DNA of 42,254 nt. Origin: Leptolyngbyaceae cyanobacterium T60_A2020_046. GTDB taxonomy: Bacteria; Cyanobacteriota; Cyanobacteriia; Phormidesmidales; Phormidesmidaceae. The notes beneath the pieces were generated by a model. It was not told the origin of the DNA. It was given only the letters and a program-made list of their open reading frames with translations, and ran no database searches. Shown piece by piece: positions 23,852 through 31,312 of this stretch (the stretch's first letter is position 1; every line of letters starts with the position of its first letter). The position numbers and the translations under genes are program-made. The stretch covers positions 1-42,254 of the forward strand of contig JACYME010000083.1 of NCBI GenBank assembly GCA_015272155.1, written 5' to 3'.

Positions 23852-24446
23852 TTAGCGGCGGCGCAACCCCACCTCTGCCGAGGTGCCGGGGTTGTGGTAT
23901 TTGACAAACTGCTCCTTGACCTAGGCCTTATCTTGCCAGCGATCTGGGGAAGTCACACACCCGCGTAATGGACTGAAAGTTTGCCCTGCCATAGAACCCC
24001 GCACCGAGGCTATAGGCAAAGCTATAGAGGGCGCTGCGCTGGTTGTTCATTTGCTTCCAGGTGGGGATGCGCTCCATTGCGGCACGGGTGGAGTGCTCGA
24101 TGTGATCCACCAGGTATTCCTCCGCTTGGGCGCGAGTGATGATGTCGCCCTGTTTGACTTTGCGGCCATCAGGGTAGATGGTGGTGTCATAGCCAACGGT
24201 GGGTACGCCCTAGCTGTGGATGGAGTCCGCGCGACCATCGGGCAGGGCGGTGGCGTATCCTTCATGTCTTATGGTAAGTTCCTTAATCAGCTCAATGCCA
24301 GCCTTGGGGATGCTGCCTGTGTTCGTTGTGGCTGGGGTGGCAGGTGCTTTGAAATCAATTTCACCTGGACGTCTTTCAACACCTCAACTGCGCCGTCAAA
24401 GAGAAACTAGGGGTTGCGTCCTTTGATGAGAAGTTGGTTGCCCTGG
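23852..24446 (-). pseudogene. Broken phage-type lysozyme (GH24) gene
   Basis: Read leftwards in pieces, the region encodes a lysozyme of the GH24 type common in cyanobacteria: IPKAGIELIKE, HEGYATALPDGRA, VPTVGYDTTIYPDGRKVKQGD, ITRAQAEEYLVDHIEHSTRA, RIPTWKQMNNQRSALYSFAY, LGAGFYGRANFQSITRVCD, and DKA*VKEQFVKYHNPGTSAE with LRRR before the stop. In-frame stops are seen at 24407-24409, 24210-24212 and 23921-23923, with at least two frameshifts (around 23950 and near 24345). Part of the catalytic N-terminus is altered. At its 5' side it runs into the IS1 remnant near 24445-24465. It would have cut peptidoglycan; now clearly dead. Confidence 0.8.
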
Positions 24447-25075
24447 GCGTCTTTCTCACAAACTGGAAGACGCGCTGACCAAGGGGAAAGTTGCATCGCT
24501 CAATATCGCGAGGTTTGCCACTGTCTTTAGACACCACTCGATGCCGTTTGGATGGCAGTCCCCCCTTGATATGCCTCCCAGGCATCGGTGTCGAGGGCCG
24601 CGCCCTGTCGATAACCTGACGGCAGCGATCGCCAGCGCTGCTGGGCGCTGTCTCGCCCACGACGGCCACCATGCGCCCCAATCATCTCGACGGTATCAGC
24701 ATCTAGGGCGAGCCACACCCACGGCTGATTGCCTTTGTTATCCACAAACGACCAGCGTTCATCGCACTGCACGGTGAACGGCCCCTTTTTTGGGCGCTAC
24801 CTCAGCCCGAGTCGCAGTTTGTGCCGCATTGTCATTGACATACTCCTGAAGCGCCATGGCTCAGACCCCTGCACCGCTCGCGCGATACCAGCCATCGAGA
24901 TCCGCGCTAACAACAGCCGGTCAATCAGTTCTCGCGTGGGCTGATCAATGCGTTTATCCGTTGGATGCTCGACGAACTGGTCGCCGCAGTGGCGGCAGAG
25001 ATAGCGTTGTTTCCCCGTATGGATGTGGCCGTCTTTGACCGTACGAGGGGCTTGGCATTCCGGGCAGGTCGGCAT
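24447..25075 (-). pseudogene. IS1-family transposase remnant
   Basis: Starts at the ATG at 25075 with a zinc ribbon, MPTCPECQAPRTVKDG and YLCRHCGDQFVE (CxxC...CxxC), then a helix-turn-helix LIDRLLLARISMAGIARAV. It continues ALQEYVNDNAA in another frame, then VQCDERWSFVDNKGNQPWVW and DADTVEMIGAHGG in the first frame again, and finally LPSKRHRVVSKDSGK, IERCNFPLGQRVFQFVRKT in a third. This is the cyanobacterial single-protein IS1 type. Frameshifts lie near 24855, in the A6G4 run near 24785, and in a G6 run near 24565. The last 25-30 residues are missing where it meets the lysozyme remnant. Not functional. Confidence 0.8.
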
Positions 25076-25428
25076 CAGTCGCCAACGGTGGCTTCTTGAT
25101 GACCTTAACAACCCCATCATCATTACTTCTAGAGCAATACCCATTAAAGATGAGTTTTATTCTCATCAAAGCTTAGGGGGTCTATTTCCTAAGGTCAAGT
25201 CTGACAGATCGGCACAATGCTTTGTTCGCATGGGGACATTCCGAGGCGATCGCATTCTGGTAGTTCTCCCCAACAGGTTTTCCAGGAAAAATAAATTGGC
25301 CTAGAAACCTTGCCCCTAGAGAGGATGGGCAAGGAAGGGAGCCACACTTGACCCATCAGCACGGCTCTTTTGCGGCGCGCCTAGACCCTTGCCGCCTAAT
25401 TAAGGTTCCCAATTTTGGCCCAATTTAC

Positions 25429-25457
25429 TTGACATTAGATTTCAATAAGCGTACGTT
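25429..25457 (+). promoter_or_regulatory. Candidate sigma70 promoter of the uptake operon
   Basis: TTGACA (25429-25434), a 17-base spacer, then TACGTT (25452-25457), in an AT-rich patch. It would give a leader of about 260 bases before the permease ATG. A Fur-type operator is not convincing in the same patch. Confidence 0.45.
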
Positions 25458-25539
25458 CAGCTAAGAGAGATAGTTTGCGCAGCCATTCGTGCCGCACCTC
25501 AGGAATGCGATCGCGGGTCCTGGTCGTCACCCAAGGATT

Positions 25540-25700
25540 CACCGGGTTGCCTGGGGCGAGGGGTGGGGTGTGCGAACTCAAGCTTTGTGACGGTGTGACG
25601 CAGTGCTCACCTTGTGCTGCTCTGAAGGGTTTCTGACCCGGGGGAGCAAGCCACCCTAAGGGGGGGATTGGCCTTTGGCCTAGCCCTGCGTCACCCGATG
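25540..25700 (+). promoter_or_regulatory. Structured leader, possibly a riboswitch of the cobalamin kind
   Basis: Between the candidate promoter and the permease the RNA is GC-rich with several stems, for example GCCA-CCC...GGG...TGGC (25649-25672). Fragments recall cobalamin riboswitches: GGTG followed by AACTC (about 25567-25580), ACGGTGTGACGC (about 25590-25601) and AAGCCACCC...GGGGGATTGGC. The B12 box (AGYCAGGNNACCTGCC type) is not found, so the assignment is weak. Confidence 0.25.
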
Positions 25701-25725
25701 AAGACTGTGGTGTCAGTGGATAACG

Positions 25726-26763
25726 GTGATGATAACGACGGCGCGATCACGGATGCTCCAGCCTCGTCCCCTTGGCCAACGCCAACGCATCCTTTTGGCA
25801 GCGGGGCTGTTGTGCGTGGGGCTGGCGATCGTGATTTTTCTTTCTTTAACCCAAGGTTCCGTAGCCCTAACGGGGTCAGAACTACTGGCGGCGGCGCTGC
25901 GCCAGGGTGATGCCATTCACCAAACCATCCTGTGGGATTTGCGGCTGCCCCGAGTGTTGGCGGCCCTGCTGGTGGGCGGGGCGCTGGGCTTGGCGGGGGC
26001 GCTGCTTCAGGGGATGTTGCGCAATGGGCTGGCGGGCCCGTTTTTGCTGGGCATCTCGGCGGGGGCGGGCCTCATGGTGGTGCTCATGGTGGGCGTTGGC
26101 CTTGTACAAATTTGGGTGCCCTTGGGCGCATGGTTGGGGGCGGTCATCACCACGGTGATGGTCTACCTGCTGGCACGCACGGGCGCCACACTGTCGGTTG
26201 AGCGATTGGTGCTGGGGGGCGTGGCCTTCAGTTCCCTGTTTGGGGCGGTGCAGTCGCTGCTGTTGTTGCTCTCGCCCGATGGCCAAATTCAGGCGGCGCT
26301 GAACTGGCTCATTGGTAGCCTCAATGGGCGCGGCTGGACGGAGGTGACGCTGGTCGGCCCTGGGTTGGTGGTGGCCGCGATCGCGGGGTGTCTGCTGGCT
26401 CGTCAGGTCAACCTACTGAGCTTGGGGGATGATCTGGCGACGGGGCTCGGCACGTCTCTGACGCGATCGCGGGTTTTAATTGGGGCGATCGCCACCCTCC
26501 TAGCCGCCGGAGCCGTCAGCATTGCCGGACTCGTCGGCTTTGTGGGCCTCATCGTGCCCCACGGCGTGCGGCTTTTAGTGGGCACGGACTATCGCCTTGT
26601 GCTGCCCTTTTCCACCCTGGGCGGAGCGTTGGTGCTCTCCGGAGCCGATTTGGTTGCCCGCGCTGGCCCGGTGGAGTTGCCCGTCGGCGTGGTGACGGCG
26701 ATGCTCGGTGCGCCCGTGTTTATCGGGTTGCTGCATCGGCGGCGACTGCGGGGAGGGATGTAG
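25726..26763 (+). CDS. FecCD-family ABC transporter permease
   Basis: 345 residues with about nine to ten membrane helices, in the inner membrane. Family features: SLTQGSVALTGSELL, WDLRLPRVLAALLVGGALGLAGALLQGMLRNGLAGPFLLGIS spread over residues 70-110, LVLGGVAFSSLFGAVQSLLLLL, and the ATPase-contact loop GLVGFVGLIVPHGVRLLVG. This family moves iron-siderophores, heme or vitamin B12. First gene of a permease-ATPase-receptor-binding protein operon; the stop and the ATPase start are 2 bases apart. The ATG at 25726 is chosen; another ATG is 9 codons further on. Confidence 0.9.
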   Translation: MMITTARSRMLQPRPLGQRQRILLAAGLLCVGLAIVIFLSLTQGSVALTGSELLAAALRQGDAIHQTILWDLRLPRVLAALLVGGALGLAGALLQGMLRNGLAGPFLLGISAGAGLMVVLMVGVGLVQIWVPLGAWLGAVITTVMVYLLARTGATLSVERLVLGGVAFSSLFGAVQSLLLLLSPDGQIQAALNWLIGSLNGRGWTEVTLVGPGLVVAAIAGCLLARQVNLLSLGDDLATGLGTSLTRSRVLIGAIATLLAAGAVSIAGLVGFVGLIVPHGVRLLVGTDYRLVLPFSTLGGALVLSGADLVARAGPVELPVGVVTAMLGAPVFIGLLHRRRLRGGM

Positions 26764-26765
26764 CC

Positions 26766-27575
26766 ATGCCCCTAGAATCCCGCAATCTCTCCGGTGGCTA
26801 TGGCGATCGCCCCATTGTCGAAGCCGTCACCCTTGACCTTGAGCGAGGGGAATGGCTGAGCTTGGTGGGGGCCAATGGGTCTGGCAAGTCAACCCTATTG
26901 CGATTGCTAAGTCGGGTTCTCAAGCCGCAGCGGGGGACGGTGCTGCTTTCAGGTCGCGACATCCATACCCTGCCGCCCACGGCCATGGCCCGCCAACTGG
27001 CGCTGTTGCCCCAGCAGCAAACCCTACCTGCTGGGCTGACGGTCTATCAACTGGTGAGCCTGGGGCGATCGCCCCACCAGCCTTGGTGGCAGTGGGATCT
27101 CGACGATGCTGGACGCCAACAGGTGGAAGCAGCGCTGCACTGGACGGAACTGGAAGCCTACCGCGATCGCCCCGTCAGCGATTTGTCGGGGGGTGAACGC
27201 CAACGCGCCTTCCTCGCCTTGGCCCTAGCCCAGGATCCGCAGGTGTTGCTGCTCGACGAGCCCACCACCTTCCTCGACATTCACTACCAGCTTCAACTCC
27301 TCGAACTGTTGAAACGGCTGAATTGCCAGCGCGGGCTGTCGATCATCACCGTGCTCCACGACATCAACTTGGCAGCTCGCTATAGCGATCGCCTTGCCCT
27401 ATTGCGCCAGGGACGGCTGTGGGCCATCGGCGAGACAGCAGCCGTCTTAACCCCCGACCTGCTGCGCGACGTCTTTGAGGTCGAGGTCGCCCTGGTGTCT
27501 ACGCCCGTCGGGCTCCAGATTTGCCCCCTCGCCGCCAGCGTTCCAGCTTCGGCATTGGCTCCCACCGTGGGGTAG
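26766..27575 (+). CDS. ABC transporter ATP-binding protein (FecE/HmuV/BtuD-like)
   Basis: 269 residues. Walker A GANGSGKST, Q-loop LALLPQQQT, signature LSGGERQRAFLALALAQDP, Walker B VLLLDEPTTFLDI and switch TVLHDINLAARYSD are all intact, so an active ATPase is expected. It pairs with the permease directly upstream to drive uptake of an iron chelate, heme or cobalamin. The class is set by the DEPTTFLDIHYQLQLLELL stretch, typical of the siderophore/heme/B12 importers. The start lies 2 bases after the permease stop. Confidence 0.93.
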   Translation: MPLESRNLSGGYGDRPIVEAVTLDLERGEWLSLVGANGSGKSTLLRLLSRVLKPQRGTVLLSGRDIHTLPPTAMARQLALLPQQQTLPAGLTVYQLVSLGRSPHQPWWQWDLDDAGRQQVEAALHWTELEAYRDRPVSDLSGGERQRAFLALALAQDPQVLLLDEPTTFLDIHYQLQLLELLKRLNCQRGLSIITVLHDINLAARYSDRLALLRQGRLWAIGETAAVLTPDLLRDVFEVEVALVSTPVGLQICPLAASVPASALAPTVG

Positions 27576-27643
27576 GCGGTTTCGCCGACCTCACCCCCAG
27601 CTTTGCATCCTCACACCCCTGTTCCCTCTCCCCCTTTTTCACC

Positions 27644-30190
27644 ATGAAGAGCGCTTTCTTATTGCGAATTGTTCTACTCAACGCCCTAGTTTTAGTGTTT
27701 CCAATTGGCGGATCTGCTGCCGCTGAAGATGTTCCTGCCGATGTGGGCGCGATCGCAACTTCCACAGACGCACCTGGCGAAATCCTGTTCCAAAGCCCGG
27801 ATGGAGTGCAGCATCCAGCCCACAGCATCTCAAGCACGGCTGTGAATCCCAACACAATAGCAGACCGCTTGCGCCAGACAGACGAGATTAACTCTCAGGA
27901 AGACAGGGTCGCGCCTCTGGAGAACGTTGCGACCACTGCCGAAGTGCTACGGGCTGTGCCCCCAGAACCGCCTGCTGACTCCGACGCAATCACCCAAACT
28001 CCCGAAGCAGCCCCCGACGCTGAGCCGCCTGCCTTCACCGGCGACACCCTGCGCATCACCGTCACCGGCACCCGCACCCCCATCGGCGTGGATCAGCTTC
28101 CCGCCACGGTCACGGTGTTTGACCTTGAAGACTTGCAGTTCTACCAAATGCAGAACCTGCGCGACCTGTTGCGCTACGAGCCGGGTGTGTCCGCCCGCGA
28201 CAACCTGCGCTACGGCCTGCAAGACGTGAATATTCGCGGCATTGAGGGCAATCGGGTGCTTTTCCAGGTCGATAATATTCGCCTGCCGGAGCGGTTTCAG
28301 TTCGGCCCCTTTAACTTGGGTCGCGGCGACTTTGTGGATTTTGCTACCCTGCAAGCGATCGAAATCCTGCGCGGCCCCGCCTCTACCCTCTATGGCAGCG
28401 ACGCCCTCGGCGGGGTGGTGTCCTACCGTTCCCTAGAGCCAGGGGATTTGCTCGGCCCCGATGACACCTACGCGGGCGATGTCTCGACCCTATTTACCGG
28501 AGCGACGGGCGGCTTTGACACCGTGGCCCGCATCGCTGGTCGATTGGGTAATACCGAAGCGGTGCTGGTCTACAGTCGGCGCGATGCTCGCGAGGCCGAT
28601 TCCTTTGCCGAGGCGGAGTTTGTGGATTCCATCGATCGCTCCGGCACGACCATCTTTGGGCATATTGTGCAGCGCCTCAGCCCCACTAGTCGCGTCAGCC
28701 TGTTGGCCGAAGATTTCAACCGCAGCACCCGCCGTCGTGCGGCGGACGGCAACCTCGGATTAGGGCTGAATTTGTCAGAAACCGAGGAAATTTTGATCGA
28801 TCGCACCCGCATCAGCGCCGCCTACGAATTCGACAATCCCGACAGCACCTCTTTCCTGCAATTTGCTCGGGTTCAGCTCTTTTACCAAGACGCTTCTACC
28901 ACTGAAATTTTGGAAGAATCGCGGGCTTCGGGCTCGGCATTTCCAGGGCAGCCCGTGCGGCGGAATACCGAAAATGAATTCATCGCCGAGAGCTACGGCG
29001 GTGAGGTGCAGTTCCGCAGCGACTTCTCCACTGGAGGCGTTGACCATCGCTTGACCTACGGACTGGATGTATCGAATACCTTTAACTCGCGACCCCGCGA
29101 TCGCACTGAAACCAACCTGAATACCGGGCAATCCACCAACGTCATTCCCCCAGACACTTTCCCTGTCAAAGACTTTCCCGATGGGAATACCCTACGCCTT
29201 GGCGCATATTTGCAGGACGAAATTGACTTCGGTCGATTTGGGATTATCGCGGGCCTGCGGTTTGACTATTACGACCTCACCACCAACCCCGATGAAGCCT
29301 TTTCGCGCAACGGTGCCCAGGCAGCAAATTTGAGTTCTTCTGCCTTCTCGCCGCGCATTGCCCTGCGCTATGAGGCCACCCCTGAAGTATCAGTTTATGG
29401 CCAGTATGCACGCGGATTTCGCGCCCCCCTCTACAGCGAAATCAACAGCGGTTTCACCAACTTGACCAGCCCTTTCTTCAAGTATGAAACCTTGTCTAAT
29501 CCTGAGTTGGAGCCAGAGACCAGCAACAGTTTTGAGGTGGGCGTGCGGGGGAATTTCACGCAATTTGATTTTCGAGTCACGGGCTTTTACAACACCTACA
29601 ACAACTTCATTCAAACCTTTGCGCCAGCGGGCACCCGTTGTCTGGTGAATGTTGATCCCTGTCCAGGGTTTGCGCCCCCTTTCAGTTTTGATACTCAGGT
29701 GGTCAATCAATTCCAAACCCAAAATATTTCCCGCGCCCGGATTTATGGCATTGAACTCGGCGGAGAGTACCGCTTGAGTCCAGATCCCTCGGGCTTCAGC
29801 ATCCTAGGAAGCTTGGCCTGGACGCGGGGTGATGACCTCACCGCTGAGGAACCCCTGGCCACAGTTGACCCCATCAAGGCTGTGCTGGGGCTGCGCTATC
29901 GGGCACCGGGCGATCGCTGGCGCGCCGAACTGGTGGGCACCGTCGTCGGCCCCGCCCGCGTTGCCGACAACACAACCTTTTTTGTCCCCGAACCCTACAC
30001 CGTATTTGACCTCATTGGCAGCTATAACATCACGCCAAATTTAGGGCTCAGCCTCGGCGTCTACAACCTGTTTAACACCCAGTATTACAACTACTCCGAT
30101 GTGCGCACTCAGCCCGACGGCAACCCCGATATCGAGCGCTTTAGCCAACCCGGCACAAACTTGAGACTCGGGCTGAGCTACTCATTTTAG
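27644..30190 (+). CDS. TonB-dependent outer-membrane receptor
   Basis: 848 residues from the ATG at 27644, where a signal peptide begins (MKSAFLLRIVLLNALVLVF...AAA). An unusually long, polar, Pro/Ala/Asp-rich spacer (about 25-165) precedes the TonB box DTLRITVTGTR. The plug has DLLRYEPGVSARDNLRYGLQDVNIRGIEGNRV and IEILRGPASTLYGSDALGGVV. The barrel holds the general FRAP...NPEL-PETS pair (YARGFRAPLYSEI, SNPELEPETSNSFEVG) and ends in the expected aromatic SYSF. The plug and FRAP-NPEL interval contain no histidine, unlike characterised heme receptors of this shape. The likely cargo is heme, a siderophore or cobalamin; the nearest family by feel is hemoglobin/transferrin-type receptors. 68 bases after the ATPase gene. 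Confidence 0.88.
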   Translation: MKSAFLLRIVLLNALVLVFPIGGSAAAEDVPADVGAIATSTDAPGEILFQSPDGVQHPAHSISSTAVNPNTIADRLRQTDEINSQEDRVAPLENVATTAEVLRAVPPEPPADSDAITQTPEAAPDAEPPAFTGDTLRITVTGTRTPIGVDQLPATVTVFDLEDLQFYQMQNLRDLLRYEPGVSARDNLRYGLQDVNIRGIEGNRVLFQVDNIRLPERFQFGPFNLGRGDFVDFATLQAIEILRGPASTLYGSDALGGVVSYRSLEPGDLLGPDDTYAGDVSTLFTGATGGFDTVARIAGRLGNTEAVLVYSRRDAREADSFAEAEFVDSIDRSGTTIFGHIVQRLSPTSRVSLLAEDFNRSTRRRAADGNLGLGLNLSETEEILIDRTRISAAYEFDNPDSTSFLQFARVQLFYQDASTTEILEESRASGSAFPGQPVRRNTENEFIAESYGGEVQFRSDFSTGGVDHRLTYGLDVSNTFNSRPRDRTETNLNTGQSTNVIPPDTFPVKDFPDGNTLRLGAYLQDEIDFGRFGIIAGLRFDYYDLTTNPDEAFSRNGAQAANLSSSAFSPRIALRYEATPEVSVYGQYARGFRAPLYSEINSGFTNLTSPFFKYETLSNPELEPETSNSFEVGVRGNFTQFDFRVTGFYNTYNNFIQTFAPAGTRCLVNVDPCPGFAPPFSFDTQVVNQFQTQNISRARIYGIELGGEYRLSPDPSGFSILGSLAWTRGDDLTAEEPLATVDPIKAVLGLRYRAPGDRWRAELVGTVVGPARVADNTTFFVPEPYTVFDLIGSYNITPNLGLSLGVYNLFNTQYYNYSDVRTQPDGNPDIERFSQPGTNLRLGLSYSF

Positions 30191-30255
30191 CCACAGCTTG
30201 AGGACAGCATTAGCGCCTGATTTTGAATACGTGAACCGCTTGAACATTAGGATTT

Positions 30256-31158
30256 TTGATCATGGGAATTCGATGGATTTCTAGCTTTGTAGCCTTTGCT
30301 CTGTTGGGGGCGATCGCAGCCTGTTCCACCCCGGCCCCAGAAACGAGCGCGGCGGCTCCGACCGCCGACCCCGCAGCACTGACGGACACCGCCCAAAACC
30401 CTGAGGCAACGAGCGATCGCATCATTGCCCTCACCTCCCTCACCGCCGACATCATTCACACCCTAGACCCAGACCGCTTGGTGGGTATTCCGGGCAGCAG
30501 CATTTTGCGCGCTGATGGGCGCTTTGCTGATCTGGAAATCATCAGTGAGGGCCGTGTGGAGCCTGATCTTGAAAAGATTGTGGCCCTACAACCTGACTTG
30601 GTCATTGGGGCAGAGGGCTTTCACGATCGCACCCTAGCCCGCCTGCAAGAACTCGGCATCGACACCCTCGCCGTGAATATCAGCAGCTGGGATGCGTTGA
30701 TGACCCTGACGGATGACTTGGCGGAGCGTCTTGATGCCGATGCAACAATGTTGCGCGATCGCTATGACGCTTGCCTTGCCCAAGCTGAAACCCGCAACAC
30801 CAGCACCCTGGTTTTGGTCAGTCGTCAACCGATCTTATCTCCCAATAAAAACAGTTGGGCGGGGGATTTCCTCACGCGATTTAACCTTCAGAACTTGACC
30901 GCAGACCTACAGGGCAACAGTGATTTTGATGGCTATGTCACCCTCTCTGAGGAAAAGGTGCTGACCGCAAACCCAGATGTTTTGCTGGTTGTGGAAACCG
31001 AAGAAAATCTGCTTGATCAGCTTAAGGGGGATCCATTTTGGGGACAGCTCAGTGCCATCCAAAATGACCAGGTTCATTCCTTCGATTACTTCGGATTAAT
31101 TAACCCCGGCAGCTTGGCTAGCATTGAGGCCACATGCCAACAACTGGCGGATTTATAA
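30256..31158 (+). CDS. Substrate-binding lipoprotein of the uptake ABC transporter
   Basis: 300 residues. Signal peptide with lipobox LLGAIAAC (Cys about 23), then a Pro/Ala-rich linker. The body is the Peripla_BP_2 fold of iron-chelate/heme/B12 binders: RIIALTSLTADIIHTLDPDRLVGI, IVALQPDLVIGAEGF, RLQELGIDTLAVN, VTLSEEKVLTANPDVLLVVE and FWGQLSAIQNDQVHSFDYFGLINPGSLASIEATC. It is the fourth and last gene of the operon, 65 bases after the receptor, and completes the path from outer membrane to permease. Ligand not predictable from visible residues. Confidence 0.88.
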   Translation: MIMGIRWISSFVAFALLGAIAACSTPAPETSAAAPTADPAALTDTAQNPEATSDRIIALTSLTADIIHTLDPDRLVGIPGSSILRADGRFADLEIISEGRVEPDLEKIVALQPDLVIGAEGFHDRTLARLQELGIDTLAVNISSWDALMTLTDDLAERLDADATMLRDRYDACLAQAETRNTSTLVLVSRQPILSPNKNSWAGDFLTRFNLQNLTADLQGNSDFDGYVTLSEEKVLTANPDVLLVVETEENLLDQLKGDPFWGQLSAIQNDQVHSFDYFGLINPGSLASIEATCQQLADL

Positions 31159-31202
31159 CCCAGCGATCTTGTTGATCGCGGGAGCAGCGGAACAGGATGG
31201 CG

Positions 31203-31218
31203 AGAAACCGGGTTTTTT
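31203..31218 (+). terminator. Weak terminator or AGAAACCGGG-type repeat after the uptake operon
   Basis: AAACC-g-GGTTT followed by TTT, 45 bases after the last gene. The short stem would be a poor terminator. The AGAAACCGGG core recurs elsewhere in the window. Confidence 0.35.
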
Positions 31219-31312
31219 CAAGGGCTGACTCACGAAGTTAAGCGCATTACCAAGGAGAAACCTGATAGCTGTGCCCATCTTCTCGTGCAGCTTGGCCAGA
31301 CCACCAAACCAT

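Larger units (their letters stand above)
25076..25725. other. Long intergenic region before the uptake operon
   Basis: 650 bases. A hairpin CCTTGCCC/GGGCAAGG is at 25308-25334, a sigma70-like promoter at 25429-25457, and a GC-rich structured leader at 25530-25700. The open frame at 25023-25304 has no protein-like features. Confidence 0.5.

Noticed and set aside
24051-24410. 119-residue plus-strand frame in the lysozyme remnant
   Set aside because: It is opposite the recognisable lysozyme fragments and has no independent support.
25023-25304. 93-residue frame next to the IS1 remnant
   Set aside because: Overlaps the transposase start on the other strand and shows no family or start signal.
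25428-25460. Fur box before the uptake operon
   Set aside because: Only a loose match to GATAATGATAATCATTATC; the site reads better as a sigma70 promoter.
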